DNA of 64,000 nt from Cyanophora paradoxa (Eukaryota; Glaucocystophyceae; Cyanophorales; Cyanophoraceae). A program made the translations under genes and the position numbers. The notes beneath the pieces were generated by a model. That model made no database searches, had not been told where the DNA came from, and saw nothing but the letters and a program-made list of their open reading frames with translations. The stretch is from positions 62,001 to 126,000 of the forward strand of contig QPMI01000026.1 in the NCBI GenBank assembly GCA_004431415.1. Reading direction: 5' to 3'. Positions within the stretch are counted from its first letter, which is position 1. Every line of letters starts with the position of its first letter. Positions 1-11,165 of the stretch are shown one piece after another.

Positions 1-12
1 TAATCGATTCTG

Positions 13-615
13 TCACTTGATCACTCTGAAATTGAAGATCACGTACCATGCGCCGGCGCTGTTAGGGTCTCTAGTCATGTAATTATACACATCACAAAGG
101 CTTTCGGTTGATGCACTAGCACTGTTGCACGTGTTTTCGAGATCAAGCTCCGCAAAGAGGCTTCTCGCATTTGAGGCAGGCGATGGTCCGCATGCGAATT
201 CAGAAGTCCAATTCCGCGGATTCAAGTCATTTGGACTGCACTGTGGAAGCATACCTCGGATGGCGATCGCAGCCGATCGCGACAGCCACAAGAATCTTTT
301 TACCTTTGACACTAGGCCAGCATCACTTGTCCGACCGCGGTCTGCGAACGCATATCCTAGCCAGTTGTAGGCAGCGTAAAGATAGCAAAAAGCCGCAGAA
401 TAGCCGACTGCGGTGGTGCCACCGCCTACACTGCTCTTTGCGTTCGCAGTCGCAAACCAAGCTTTGAGACCGCTATCACTGCCTGAGCTCCAGCATGATG
501 AGCCGTTCCAGATCAAACCGTAACCCATCAAAGAAGGAACCGCCGCCGCAAACCAGTTGGTTTTGTTGACAAGCCACGCGCGGTCGCCAACCCATCGACC
601 TATATTATCTGGGTC
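13..615 (-). CDS. 3'-terminal exon of an unrecognised Cys/Trp/Tyr-rich protein (partial)
   Basis: An open frame of 201 codons runs on the minus strand from a good 3' splice site (CGCGCAG just above 615) to a TGA at 13-15. It has a protein-like composition: RWVGDRAWLVNKTNWF near the start, six Cys scattered along the length, many Tyr and Trp, and NWT and NGS glycosylation sequons, so a secreted or surface protein is possible. I do not recognise the family. Its GC content is clearly lower than in the genes further right. No upstream exon was identified between 616 and 3000, so the gene is incomplete here or the exon is a remnant. A chance open frame is less likely given its length and composition but is not excluded. 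Confidence 0.35.
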   Translation of the reverse strand, partial: DPDNIGRWVGDRAWLVNKTNWFAAAVPSLMGYGLIWNGSSCWSSGSDSGLKAWFATANAKSSVGGGTTAVGYSAAFCYLYAAYNWLGYAFADRGRTSDAGLVSKVKRFLWLSRSAAIAIRGMLPQCSPNDLNPRNWTSEFACGPSPASNARSLFAELDLENTCNSASASTESLCDVYNYMTRDPNSAGAWYVIFNFRVIK

Positions 616-3060
616 CTGCGCGAATATTAATATTAATTTCGATTCCGAACGCGTATACGTACGCTCGAAGATTTAACCTTAAGCTTTACGCACCCGCCCG
701 GGGAAAGGAGTGAAGGACGAAAAGGAGAAGTCCGTAGCACGAAATGCAGCCGCGGCCGCTGCGTTCGAACTCTATCGGAGGAGCGCAATCAAACGCGGTA
801 TAGAATTGGTAGTTGTCGCGATCGAATGGCAAGCGTACCGATGTGCTCTTCAAATCTATTGTTGTCATGCAAAAGTTATTGATTACGTCCCACTCTGCAG
901 AGGCCCATAGACATCATTTCATTGGCGTTATTCCTCGGCCAGCGGTCGAAGATTTCATCACTTACCACACCTGCGCAATCGATATCATCGATATCAGTCT
1001 AATCATCAGTCGCAATATATGTAGTTATATCAACGTCAGTCGAGTGACGCACAGCTGCAAATGTCCCGAGCTGGCTGTGCCGATCACAGCGAGGCGAACA
1101 TCAGACGATCCAGGAAATTGCGCGGCTCCGCCAAATGGAGAGAGCTGCTTCACCAGGTGAATCTTCCGAATATCACCTATCGATATTATCGACTGTATCA
1201 GGCGGGCAACGAAACGGCCACCGATCGCGATAAATCATGACCTGCTGGGTAGCTGGCCGCGCTCGCCGGCGCCGGCGCCGTCCCCATGTACAGTCCGCCG
1301 ATCACAAAGATGCACATTACAAGAAGCGGAGTAGCTTGTCGATCTAGATCTGCAGCAGCGTTGATGCCAATGAATCAATGCACATGCTTGGTGCAGTCTA
1401 CTTACGTTTGCGAGCACGTTTCCCGCGTCCACCCCGCCGCAAGAAGAGGAGGGGGTCAGCCGTCGACGTCGCCATATGCATGGCATGCGCAATTGCTACG
1501 ATGCGTATGGAGCTGCGAAAGCTACACGTGCACTTGCAGCCTGCAGCTGCAGCTGGCGCGCGTGAAAGGTCGTTCGTGCACTCGGCTTGAGTACTAGTCT
1601 AGCCAAATCTAGATTGATTTATATGTCGTGCTCTTGGCACTGCTGGGCTCAGCGGATAACGTTCGAACGGTTGACAGTGCAAGACTCCCTGACTGGGCCA
1701 CTCGCTCCGGCCCCGGCGGGCGGCGGCGGCCCGGCTCGCGCGCAGCTATTGCTCGGCGAGGGTGCTTTGCTGCAGTGCCGCCGCTCAGCGGCTGTGCCGG
1801 CGTGCTGCTGCAGTGCCACGGCAGTGAGTGCACGACCCGCACTGCGCAAGCTGGAGCTCTGGAGCCTGGAGCTCTGGAGCCTCTCAGTCTAGTCTCAGAC
1901 TCTGAGAGTCTGTGCCGCAGTGCAGTGCACTAGTACTGCGGCAGCTGCACTGGACCGTCGGACTACGGATCCCGTGATCCGGGAGTCGGGACTCGGGACC
2001 GGGACTCGGAGTCGGACCGGGAGGCTGCGGCGGGAGCCCGGCGGGAGGCTGCAGTGCCACTGCACTGACTCAGTGATCATGAGTGGCAGCAGTGCAGCCT
2101 GCAGCCGTTGAGCCTGCATCCGATGATCACTGAGTCATAGGCTGCAATATTAATGCCGCTGCATCATAACATTGTATGCGCAGGCTGAAGCCTTGAAGCC
2201 TTTTGCCCAAGTTGAAGCCGCTGAGCGGCCTGAGCCGCGGCCTTGACTCATCATGCTCACTGAGTCAGTGAACATCATGGCAATGATGGCATGCCATGAT
2301 GAAGGCTGCGCATGCAGCCTGCAGGCTGCAGGCTGCAGCTGTGCATGACTCAGCCCCGGGCCCCGCCGGGCCGCGGCCGGGCCGCCCGGGGCCGGCGCCG
2401 CGCGCGGCGCCGCGCCGGGCGCCTGCAGGCTGCAGGCTGGACTCGGGAGGCTGCAGGCTGCAGCTGCCGCAGTACTGTAAACCGTTGAACGTAGAAATGT
2501 TCGTCGAGACTTAATTTCGACAAAACCCGAAAATCCGATGATCGTGACGAAAATATGGTTCGACAGCATATGCATCGAATTTTCGTTAGCCTTAAGCTTG
2601 CGACTCCGCCATAGACGGGTCAGCCGTTAGTACCCCTCTCCATAAAACGGTTTCGTTCAAGAGTATCAAATATTCTTCAAAGTGCAGGTCTGACGAATAT
2701 ATCACTACGAGTTATGGCTCTATGGCGCGATTTCCGCCAATGCATGACCGCCATACAAACCTTTTTCCGAGTCAGGTCGTTTTCCCCATGCGCGGCGACT
2801 TGGAATTCGGTAATTAGGTAATTAGGGGTCTCAGGGGGAGTCTTTCGTCGACGAGGGGAGGGGTACAGTCTTTAAACTAGTTCCGGACAGCCCGAGCTAA
2901 TTAGCCGGAACTCGAGGAGGTCCGGCCCGACCTCCTCGAATTCCAAGCTAATTAGATTTTTACCGGTTCGAGGATCGTCCGCAAAAAAAGGTGCGTGTTC
3001 GACCTAATTACCTAACTACCTAATTCCCGACTACGGCAAGTCCTACATTAGTGCACGCAT
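616..3060. other. Intergenic, palindrome-rich; no gene seen
   Basis: No frame here has recognisable protein features. From about 1240 to 2480 the sequence is packed with short self-complementary words (CTGCAG, TGCAGCTGCA, GAGCTC, TCATGA, TGATCA) and stepwise duplicated GC-rich segments such as the GCTGCAGGCTGCAGGCTGCAG run near 2318-2340. From 2500 to 3060 it becomes AT-richer. Confidence 0.5.
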
Positions 3061-3068
3061 AATATTAA

Positions 3069-3134
3069 ATTAATGCGCCCCCAATTTAATGCGTTTTCTG
3101 CCAGCAAAACGCATTAATTTGGGGGCGCATTAAT
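3069..3134. repeat. Inverted repeat / hairpin built from CGCATTAAT words
   Basis: Left arm 3069-3097 and right arm 3106-3134 are reverse complements over 29 bp apart from a shift in the central AAATT/AATTT stretch, with an 8-nt loop at 3098-3105. Further copies of AAAACGCATTAAT and GCGCATTAATATT follow at about 3192-3280 without arms. It resembles a small foldback element or MITE; no flanking target-site duplication was established. Confidence 0.6.
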
Positions 3135-3376
3135 ATTGAAGCGCTAAGAAAACTACGGTCTGTACCCCCCCATACCCAGCCAAAAGGCTTCAAAACGCAT
3201 TAATTTGGTGCCGCATTAATAGCCACCAGAGGGGTCCGGATCCAAAAACGCATTAATATTGAGCGCATTAATATTGTGTTATACGGTATACGTGCACCCA
3301 AGACTGGTCCCAAGTTTTATATAATTAGCAGTGGTAATTCACTGGTAAATAATTGCCGTAAATTGCCGAGAGTCTA

Positions 3377-3475
3377 GGGCTCCGGCCCGGGTCCTAAAAC
3401 CTGGACCCGCGACCCGCGGGTCGGGTCGACCCCCTGACCCGTGACCCACGGGTCCGACCCGGGTCGCTAGGGGGG
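3377..3475. repeat. GGGTC/GACCC palindromic repeat, copy 1 (inverted relative to 6470-6575)
   Basis: A block of overlapping GACCCGCGGGTC and GACCCGTGACCC words preceded by GGGCTCCGGCCCGGGTC. The same features occur in inverse orientation at 6470-6575, where the block ends in GACCCGGGCCGGAGCCC. The two copies face each other across about 3 kb containing two minisatellites and a BED-zinc-finger remnant, so they may be the subterminal ends of one decayed transposon. Confidence 0.5.
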
Positions 3476-4039
3476 GTACCGGTTGCGCCGCAAAACCGCT
3501 AAAACAACACGGGTTCGCTTCCGACAGAGACATTTCTGTCAGCGGCGCCCCGAACTCGGTCGGCAGCCAGTTGAGCGGCGCGGTCTTAGTCTTGTGGTTG
3601 CTCGGTTAGCTTCATAGCTATCGTGTGCATCATCCTCGTCGGCCCCCGTACTTTCTCTGGCGCAGCTCCGGTCGACGGCGTTTTGTGTGCCAAGTGCGAC
3701 GCAGCCTTCGTCCTCCTGAATCATTGGATCGATGTGAGGGCTAATGGCGTGCGCTCTTGGCCTCCCGCTGCTGCGCGTTCCCGTGCAGGTCGCGCAGCGG
3801 CCGCGCCGCTGATCATGATCGGACCGCTAGGGCGGCTAGAACATGCATGCAACGTTGGAGCATTGCCGCAGGATGCTCTTCCATGTGTCCAGCGAAGGCC
3901 GGCTCTCCATTGCTGGCCGCCGAGCGAAGGTGCGCATGCGGCGCCGGTGGCCGCGCCCCGCGGGAGTCTTGCCACGTGCGCCCTCCCTGCTGACTCTACG
4001 CTCTTTGTAGCCACACTACGCTCCCGCGGCGCGCAGCGG
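3476..4039. other. No gene recognised
   Basis: GC-rich sequence with several overlapping open frames on both strands, none with recognisable motifs or clear splice-site support. Confidence 0.4.
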
Positions 4040-4717
4040 GCGGCGAGCGCGCCTCGTCGAAGCGCGCCGCGTTGTAACAGAGACCAGGCTGGACTACGGC
4101 CGAGCCAAGGTGCGGCGGCCGCGGGGCTGGGGCGCGGGCGCCGCGCGCGCTTCCGCGCGCTTTGAGCTGATGTATTCTCCTTCGCAGCGGGCGCTGGCGG
4201 CCCGACGCGCCGCGGGCGGTGAGCGCGCCTCGTCGTAACCGAGACCAGGCTGGACTACGGCCGAGCCAAGGTGCGGCGGCCGCGGGGCGGGGGCGCGGGC
4301 GCCGCGCGCGCTTCCGCGCGCTTTGAGCTGATGTATTCTCCTTCGCAGCGGGCGCTGGCGGCCCGACGCGCCGCGGGCGGTGAGCGCGCCTCGTCGTAAC
4401 CGAGACCAGGCTGGACTACGGCCGAGCCAAGGTGCGGCGGCCGCGGGGCGGGGGCGCGGGCGCCGCGCGCGCTTCCGCGCGCTTTGAGCTGATGTATTCT
4501 TTTTCGCAGCGGGCGCTGGCGGCCCGACGCGCCGCGGGCGGCGAGCGCGCCTCGTCGTAACCGAGACCAGGCTGTACTGCGGCCGAGCCAAGGTGCGGCG
4601 GCCGCGGGGCGGGGGCGCGGGCGCCGCGCGCGCTTCCGCGCGCTTTGAGCTGATGTATTCTCCTTCGCAGCGGGCGCTGGCGGCCCGACGCGCCGCGGGC
4701 GGCGAGCGCGCCTCGTC
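4040..4717. repeat. Minisatellite, 161-bp unit, about four copies
   Basis: The anchor GAGCGCGCCTCGTCG recurs at 4045, 4221, 4382, 4543 and 4704: the last three steps are exactly 161 bp, and the first is longer by a 15-bp insertion. Units differ by a few substitutions. Because 161 is not a multiple of three, all three minus-strand frames stay open across the array and give similar Arg/Ala/Pro-rich translations; that is a property of the repeat, not evidence for a protein. Confidence 0.9.
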
Positions 4718-5619
4718 GTAGCCAGATGCCCCCTCCACGCACTGCCCCCCCCCCATGCCGCCGCCGAGTTGTTTCTGTCTGTTTTGAGCCGTGCATGTGT
4801 AACGATGAACATATTATTAAAGCTCGCTTGAATTGCTTTCCACAGATGTGTAGCTGTCGGGGCTCGCCAGACGCGGAGCACTGCCGATTCCAGCCCGCCA
4901 GAGAGCTTTGCTTGTTCCAGAGAGTGAATGAGTGAATCGGCAGTCAGGGCGTTGCGGGAGGGCCCTTCAACGCTATAATATATATATCTTATAATATCTA
5001 TTTAAACGCATCTATAACGCTATCCTAAGAGCGCGGGCTGTCTGAATAAAGTGGCAGAAAATTACGGCTTCAAGGGCTTCTAGAGTCGCCAGAAGGCTAG
5101 ACTACGCCATACAGTTGTTCAAGTCACTTTGGGCTGGAAGGAGGGGAGTTTCGGACCATTTTATTCCCAGCGCTTCACCAGCGCCCCTGCAGCATCTAAT
5201 AATGTAATAAAATGTAATATAAGCTTAAATAGAACCTATCTAGTTCTTTTGGGGGGCCGGCTGCCGCAGTGCCGACTACTCAGTGACTTTGCATCTGCAG
5301 CTTCATGATCATGATCATCTAGATCTGCAGCCCGCGGCCGCGGCCCGCCCCAAGTACGTTCCCATTCCCATTCAGCTGTACAGCACTTGCGCTTGCTCTT
5401 GCTCATATTTACTTGCTAGCTGCTGGCGCATGGCGCCGAGGGCCGGGGCGCGGCGCGGGGGGGGAAGGGGTGACCAAGTCAACAGGGGAGGGAGAGAAGG
5501 CCAAGCCCGAGGCGGCGGGAGAGGCCGAGCCCGAGGCGGCGGGAGAGGCTGAGCTAGATGCGGCGGGCGACACCGAGCTGAAGGAGGCGGGTGGAGCCGA
5601 GCTTGCGAGTTCTTGAGCG
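4718..5619. other. Intergenic; no gene seen
   Basis: Mixed-composition sequence with an AT-rich patch near 4970-5010 and palindromic words (CATGATCATGATCATG near 5305). From about 5440 it turns into purine-rich GAGGCGGGAGAGGC repeats that lead into the next minisatellite. Confidence 0.4.
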
Positions 5620-6075
5620 GCGGCGGCTCGCCGCCCGGGGTGGAGGCGCGGCGGGCGGCGGCGGGGCTTCCCGCACGGAGCGGAGGCGCGGCGGGCCCCG
5701 GGGCGGCGGAGGGGCTCGCCGCATGGGGCGGGGACGCGGCGGGCGGCGGCGGGGCTCGCCGCACGGAGCGGAGGCGCGGCGGGCGGCGGCGGGGCTCGCC
5801 GCACGGGAGGAGGCGCGGCGGGCGGCGGAGGGGCTCGCCGCACGGAGCGGAGGCGCGGCGGGCGGCGGCGGGGCTCGCCGCACGGGCGGAGGCGCGGCGG
5901 GCGGCGGCGGGGCTCGCCGCACGGAGCGGAGGCGCGGCGGGCGGCGGCGGGGCTCGCCGCACGGGGCGGAGGCACGGCGGGCGGCGGCGGGGCTCGCCGC
6001 ACGGGAGGAGGCGCGGCGGGCGGCGGCGGGGCTCGCCGCACGGGGCGGGGACGCGCGCGGCGGGCGGGGGCGGGG
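5620..6075. repeat. GC-rich minisatellite, 39/40-bp unit, about nine copies
   Basis: The word GGGGCTCGCC occurs at 5711, 5751, 5791, 5830, 5870, 5909, 5949, 5989 and 6028, giving steps of 39 or 40 bp. The alternation shifts the frame, so long Arg/Gly-rich (plus) and Pro/Ala-rich (minus) open frames exist in several frames and are taken as repeat artefacts. Confidence 0.9.
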
Positions 6076-6111
6076 GCGGGGGCTCACCATGCCAGCGGGC
6101 CCGAACTCCCG

Positions 6112-6433
6112 GCTGCGAGCTGCGAGGCATGCTTCGACTTCAGATGGTCGAGCGGATTCTTTGTGCCGCTGTCAGGGCCGAACTTCCAGTGGGGCCGGGC
6201 TGCCGCGGGCCTGGTGGGCAGAGCTTGCAATACGTTCTGATCTCGCCTGGCTGGCCGTTGACTACCTCCTGCCGCACGCCGAGGTGATTCCACACCTCCG
6301 GGAACGCCGAACGCTTCTGTCCCGCGGGAACGAGGTCCGGCCTCTCTTTGTAGGTGATCTCTTGGTGCCTCTGCTGTGGTGCTGCCGCCATCGCTGCGCG
6401 CTGCTTTCGCTGCCGCCATCTCTGCGGGGCCAC
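6112..6433 (-). pseudogene. BED-type zinc-finger fragment, probable hAT-family transposase remnant
   Basis: Read on the minus strand, one frame gives FPEVWNHLGV followed by RTYCKLC. A second frame, entered after a 1-nt shift or an unrecognised intron, gives GTKNPLDHLKSKH. Together these make the C-x2-C ... H-x(3-5)-H pattern with conserved W, N and L residues typical of BED zinc fingers in hAT transposases. No catalytic transposase domain follows; the minisatellite lies immediately downstream. It sits between the inverted GACCC-rich blocks at 3377 and 6470, which supports a decayed element. It is either a frameshifted fragment or a domesticated exon. Confidence 0.5.
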
Positions 6434-6469
6434 CGGGAACCCCCTCGCACGGATCCGACCCTTTGTAAG

Positions 6470-6575
6470 GACCCGACCCGCCGGGTCACCACCTTGACCC
6501 GTGACCCGCGGGTCAGGCGACCCACGGGTCCACCCGCGGGTCGGGCGACCCGGGCCGGAGCCCTAGGGCCCGAGA
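6470..6575. repeat. GGGTC/GACCC palindromic repeat, copy 2
   Basis: Inverse counterpart of the block at 3377-3475: GACCCGCCGGGTC, GACCCGTGACCCGCGGGTC and a terminal GACCCGGGCCGGAGCCC. See the entry at 3377. Confidence 0.5.
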
Positions 6576-7732
6576 GGCCAAATTCGCTAATTTAGCATAC
6601 AAACTTTTGGCGCGGTAATTTGGTACCGCGGTATACGTACTTACTAAGTTAAGTGGGCCTTTTTTGGCCCGGTAATTTGGGCCCGGTATTTCTGCCAGGC
6701 TGTGTTCTACGGTAATACGGTAGTACGGTACTAGTGCACGACGACTGCACGTGCCGGCGCCACGTGGCATGCGCAGGCCCTGGCCTGGGCCTGACTCAGT
6801 GACTCATGATCAGCTGCAGTGAGGCTGGCAGCTTTCATGAATCCAACTGGCAAGTTCAAACTTCAAAGTTCCCCTTCGATTTCGCGAATCTTGCCATTGG
6901 AAGACTTCAAGGCTTAGTACTAAGTTAGTAGCGTCACTCACTGCTCGCCGCCGGGCCGGAAAAAAATTCTCTGCTCAAAACGTTGCAACTAGCCGGCTTG
7001 TGATACACAAGCACCGCCTGAGGTCCGCCTCTTGCCGACAGCAGCGCCCTGCGGTGCTCGCCGACACGCTCCTAGCCCCCGGTAGCATGGTGGCAGCACC
7101 TACGACGGCTTTGCGCTAGCTCCCGGCGCGCGACCCATCTCGCGTGCACCGTCTTGCAACTTCCGCGCAGCCAGGTCGCTCGCAAGCGCAACCAACGTTC
7201 TCAGCGTGTTAGATAAGGTCGGGATCGCACCTTGCCGCGTCCCCGGTCGAGCCGTGTGAGCTTCGGACCGTCGGCAGGCGACGAGCACCTTCGGCCGCCC
7301 GCGGGGCCGGCCGGCCGCCCGCCGCGCGCCTCGTATCGATCCTGCCGCTCATAGCTAGTGCAGGCATCACTAATGAGTGCGTGGTGAAGCCCTGCGCGCA
7401 CCCCCTCGCACACTCCGCGCCCTGACCGACCCGCCGCTCGAGCTCGCAGGCCCTGCGCCGCCGAGGCATCTTTCGCCGTCGCGGCGGCCGCTCACCGCTC
7501 GCCCGCATCGCTTAGGCCCGGGAACGCCCCGCCTGCGTGTCCTGCCGCGCCTCAGGCAGATGCGCGCTCGTGTGCAATCAAGCATGTCATGCGGTTCCAG
7601 ATGGCATGGCTGCGACGGCGGGGCGGTGCGGGCTGAGATGTCTAGGGCCATGAGAGACATCTAGAGCACGCGCAGAGCCCGCGTACGGGCGGCAGCACGC
7701 ACCCCCCGCGCCAGCGGCACCTGCTCCAGTGG
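6576..7732. other. Intergenic; no gene seen
   Basis: Begins with an AT-richer stretch containing repeated GGTAATTTGG and GTACGGTA words, then becomes GC-rich. No conserved protein motif was found in any frame. Confidence 0.4.
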
Positions 7733-8040
7733 GGGGGTGGCACCTGGCAGATTCGATTTCGCTGCTTACTGCGAGGGCCGCCGGGCCGACGCTAACGCAG
7801 ATCGATGCACAATTTAAAAGAGCATGCGCAGCTGGAGCGCGGCCCCGGCGCATGCATCCGCAGCGGAGATCGCCTGCTTCTCCAGAAGGCTTGGGGTGGG
7901 GGCACCTGCGCGATTTGATTTCGCTCCACACAGCAAGGGTTCGCTGGGCCGCCGCTAGCGCAGATCGATGCACACCTTGATAGAGCATGTGCGTATGCAT
8001 CGCGGCCCGGAGCGGTGCATCCTTAGTGGAGATCGCTTGA
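7733..8040. repeat. Degenerate tandem duplication, unit about 172 bp
   Basis: The segment starting GGCACCTGGCAGATTCG at 7739 recurs as GGCACCTGCGCGATTTG at 7911, and both contain GCAGATCGATGCACA and AGAGCATG at matching distances. Two diverged copies; no coding signal. Confidence 0.7.
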
Positions 8041-10519
8041 TCACAGTCAGTGAGCTAGTGAGAGCTAGTGAGTTTCTGGGCGACGGGCTGGCCCCAGCGG
8101 CCCGCTCTTTGAGCCACAATCATTATCACATGTAGTTATATCACTGCTCCAAGATACAGGGTGATCCGAAGTGTTTTCGGGCCCCACCGGTGTTTCGAGC
8201 TTTACTCGTAGGACCCTCTCTGGTACTTTCTAGTTTTCAAGTTCCAAAATGCCACCCCGACCTGCTCATGATGCCTTATTGAAGCATCTACTCACTCAGC
8301 AGCGGTGATTTCACGTCCCCGGGGGTTTTCGAGGGTGCTGAAGACGATGGTGGTGGTACCGAAGGCCGCCGATTTAAGCCTGGGCCCGAATTCAAAATCC
8401 ACTGCAACTTGGGGCCCCACATGCCCTCAGGACGATTCTCGCCCGCCCGGTTGCAGACAGCGCCCGGGAAGCGAGATATACATCATATATATGCATTTAC
8501 AGCATTTTGCATGCTTAACAGAGCGCTCGCTGGCCCAGACGGCGCAGGCGGGGCAGGTTTCTCGAGAATCACGATCTCATTATCAAGATCTCAGGACGCT
8601 GGCGAGCTACTGGCGCTCTACCGACAGAGCGCTGAACAGAGAGAGAAGGCGGGGCGGAGGGGGCCGCAGCCCGGGAGGGCCGCAGAGGAGGGGGGGGATG
8701 CAGCCCCGCTAAGGTGGTGGTGCAGTCTAGCTGCCCCTCTCGAATCCCGCCGCCGGCTGCTGCCGCCTACGCCGCGCGGAGCCTCATCGCTCTGCGCGAG
8801 AGCCGCGGGTGGCGACATCAGCGGGCGCACTGGGCGGGCGGGCGTGCGCGCGCGGCGCAGGCAGGCGCACCGATCTCCAAGAGCGCTCGCTGCTCCGGTT
8901 GCTGCTGCCGGCGCTCAGGTGCTTCTATCGAGAACGAAAGCTCCTTTTCGGCTCCTTTTGCTGCGCGGAAACCGTTCAGCGGCGCGGTGGCGGGCGGGCG
9001 CGGTGGCGCGCAAGCGCGGGGCCCTCACCTCGTTCTCGGCGGTCGATCCTGAGCTTCCTGGACGATAAGCCAGCTTCACCGGCAGTTCTAGACGGTCGGA
9101 AAGTCAGCGCGGATGCGTCTGAGACGAAGCGAGCGGCGAGGGATGCGCACCGGCGTGACCGGGAGCCGCCACCGGGGCGCCGGAGCTCGGCGGTTGCACC
9201 GCGCTAGCTGCGACGCGTGGGGGGTCACCCGGACGAAGCGAAACGCCCCGCGGACGGGCCGAGAGCCCCGCGCCACACTATGCAGAATAGCTTCGAAACC
9301 ACACTCCGCACACATGGCAACGCTGTCACAGCCCACCCAACGCGCTGAGTCAAGAAAGGTGCAGCGAACCTCGTGCCAGAGCGAGCTCTCCTTGATCTTG
9401 TGTTGAATCCGCGGCGTGGGCGCCCTTCTCCGCGTTCCGAGAGCGGTAGGATGCATCCTAGTACGGTTGACAATGCTCCGGCACCGCCCTGTAGCCCGAC
9501 GAAGGCGCGGTCTCTGCTGACGAGGCGGAGCGGGTCACGGGCCGCGGGCGGCGCGGGCGGGCGTTCTTAACGAGGAACCACTCTTTTTAGACCCTCAATA
9601 GTTGTTCCAGACGCTGCTGGCTCGAAAAAGGGGGCACGGGGCGGCCCGGGACGGGAACCGACCCCGAGTGGCCCGAAATCGCCCGGCCAGGCGCTCGAAG
9701 TGCTGTGGTGGGCTCTCCGATACTACTACTGCGAGCGCAGCGCCCCCGGCGCTCACGCCGGCTTCCGGCCGCGGCTGGTCAACAAAGATTTGGGGTACAC
9801 CTTGCTTCGTTCTCCAAGTCGCGGATTTCTGAGGGGCTTGGCGTGCAGTGCTGTAGCGATATCGATTGCCGATTGCCGATCGATCGGATCCGGATCCGGA
9901 TTCCGGATTCGCAATCGCGATTTCGATCATCGCGATCGTACTGCAAGTTAATTAATATTTGCAACCGGGCAGAAACCCTACGCGCTGGCGATCGCGAATC
10001 GCGATTGCGATTCGCCAACTTGGCAAGTTTGAACTTTCAAATATTAATAGGAATATGTACACGAAATTCCTAAATTGACGTCGACGAATAAAACTTGAAA
10101 GTTGATCGTCGGGGCCTCGTCCTCGACATCCAATCAGAACCGGACCTGAAATAGCGAACACATGAATGTGGAGGTTTGGACTCCGGGATTCGTCTCATAT
10201 GCGTGACGGGTCACGGGTGCCCGTACCCGGTCCAGTCCAGTGCCCCCCCCCCCCACACCCCCCCTCGATCCCCCCCCACACCCCTAGGGCCCTAGCCGGC
10301 ATGCGCACATTAAATATTTGCAGTGACCCCCGGCCCGCGGCAGGCCCGCGCTAAGCCGCCGGCCCGGCGGGCCGGGCGCCGGCACAATGGCAGTACTACG
10401 TATACTAGCTATAGCTATAGTGCCCCCCGCGCTCGAGCTCATTGTAATTACAACTACATGAATCCCTCTCCAGCCGCGGCCCGCGGCCCGCGGCGCAACA
10501 TTATATTACCATGGCCAAG
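8041..10519. other. Intergenic; no gene seen
   Basis: Several open frames of 60-220 codons exist but none shows family motifs or consistent exon borders. Around 9855-9955 there are nested short palindromes (ATCGATCGGATCCGGATCCGG and similar), and from 10230 a C-rich run of CCCCCCCCCC followed by CACCCCCC. Confidence 0.4.
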
Positions 10520-10880
10520 TTAATGAACTCCTGTACATGTACATGTACGTATACGTATACGTATATATACATGTACATATGCATGTGACAGGTCGGGGTC
10601 CGGAACACGGGATCCGGAAATCGAACCCGGCCGGCGCCCGCGGACCGCGCGCGGCCGATCGATATCGCGAGCTCGAGCTTGATTGATATCGAGTCCGTAC
10701 GTATACACGTATATATATATACGTATACGTACAGCGCATGCATGCGCCTGCGCATGCACTGCCGCAGTGCGCCCGCATGCATATATATGGCGCCGGCATG
10801 CATATGCACGTTTCGACATGAACCCTCGACAGGCATGCGCATTTGCATGCATATGCATGTGCATGCGCAGCTATGCGCAT
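10520..10880. repeat. Alternating purine-pyrimidine palindromic tract
   Basis: Contains long alternating R-Y runs: GTACATGTACATGTACGTATACGTATACGTATATATAC-like sequence near 10530-10570, CGTATATATATACG near 10708-10724, and GCATGCATGCGCCTGCGCATGC near 10737-10760. All are self-complementary and of Z-DNA or cruciform-prone composition. Related shorter tracts occur at 32940-32965 and 43255-43400. No coding function seen. Confidence 0.7.
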
Positions 10881-11165
10881 GCATGGCATTTTTCTAGTAG
10901 TACTGTTTCAAGTTTTCTGTGAGACGGACTCGACCTCGAAATTTGCAAGGAGATCTGTGATAGCGCTTTAAAAGTTGCAGTACTAGTCCAGGCACCGCTT
11001 TAATTTACGACAAATGCCTGACAAATAAAGCTGAAGAGCTTATAATTAAAGTTACGGCTCCGAAGTCCATTCAAACACTGCAGCTGGCCATGATCATGAC
11101 TCACTGAAGGAGTAAAAAGTCCGCCGTTGGCCTCGTATATGTGCACGCACGCCGGAGCCCAGGGC
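10881..11165. other. 3' flank of the phosphofructokinase gene
   Basis: AT-richer spacer immediately downstream of the PFK stop codon (11166-11168 on the minus strand). It contains AATAAA-like and TTTAAT words on the minus strand, but no polyadenylation site can be assigned with confidence. Confidence 0.35.

Noticed and set aside
4094-4881. Three overlapping minus-strand repeat proteins
   Set aside because: The same 161-bp minisatellite read in three frames; no start context or domain.
5620-6075. Regularly spaced repeats as a CRISPR array
   Set aside because: Units are contiguous with no unique spacers, and the genome is plainly eukaryotic.
5372-6130. Pro/Ala-rich 252-codon minus frame and its neighbours
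   Set aside because: Produced by the 39/40-bp minisatellite; equivalent frames exist in other phases and on the other strand.
7100-9470. Multiple 60-220-codon frames in the gene-poor left part
   Set aside because: Ala/Arg-rich, overlapping on both strands, without motifs or matching splice sites; some cross a tandem duplication.
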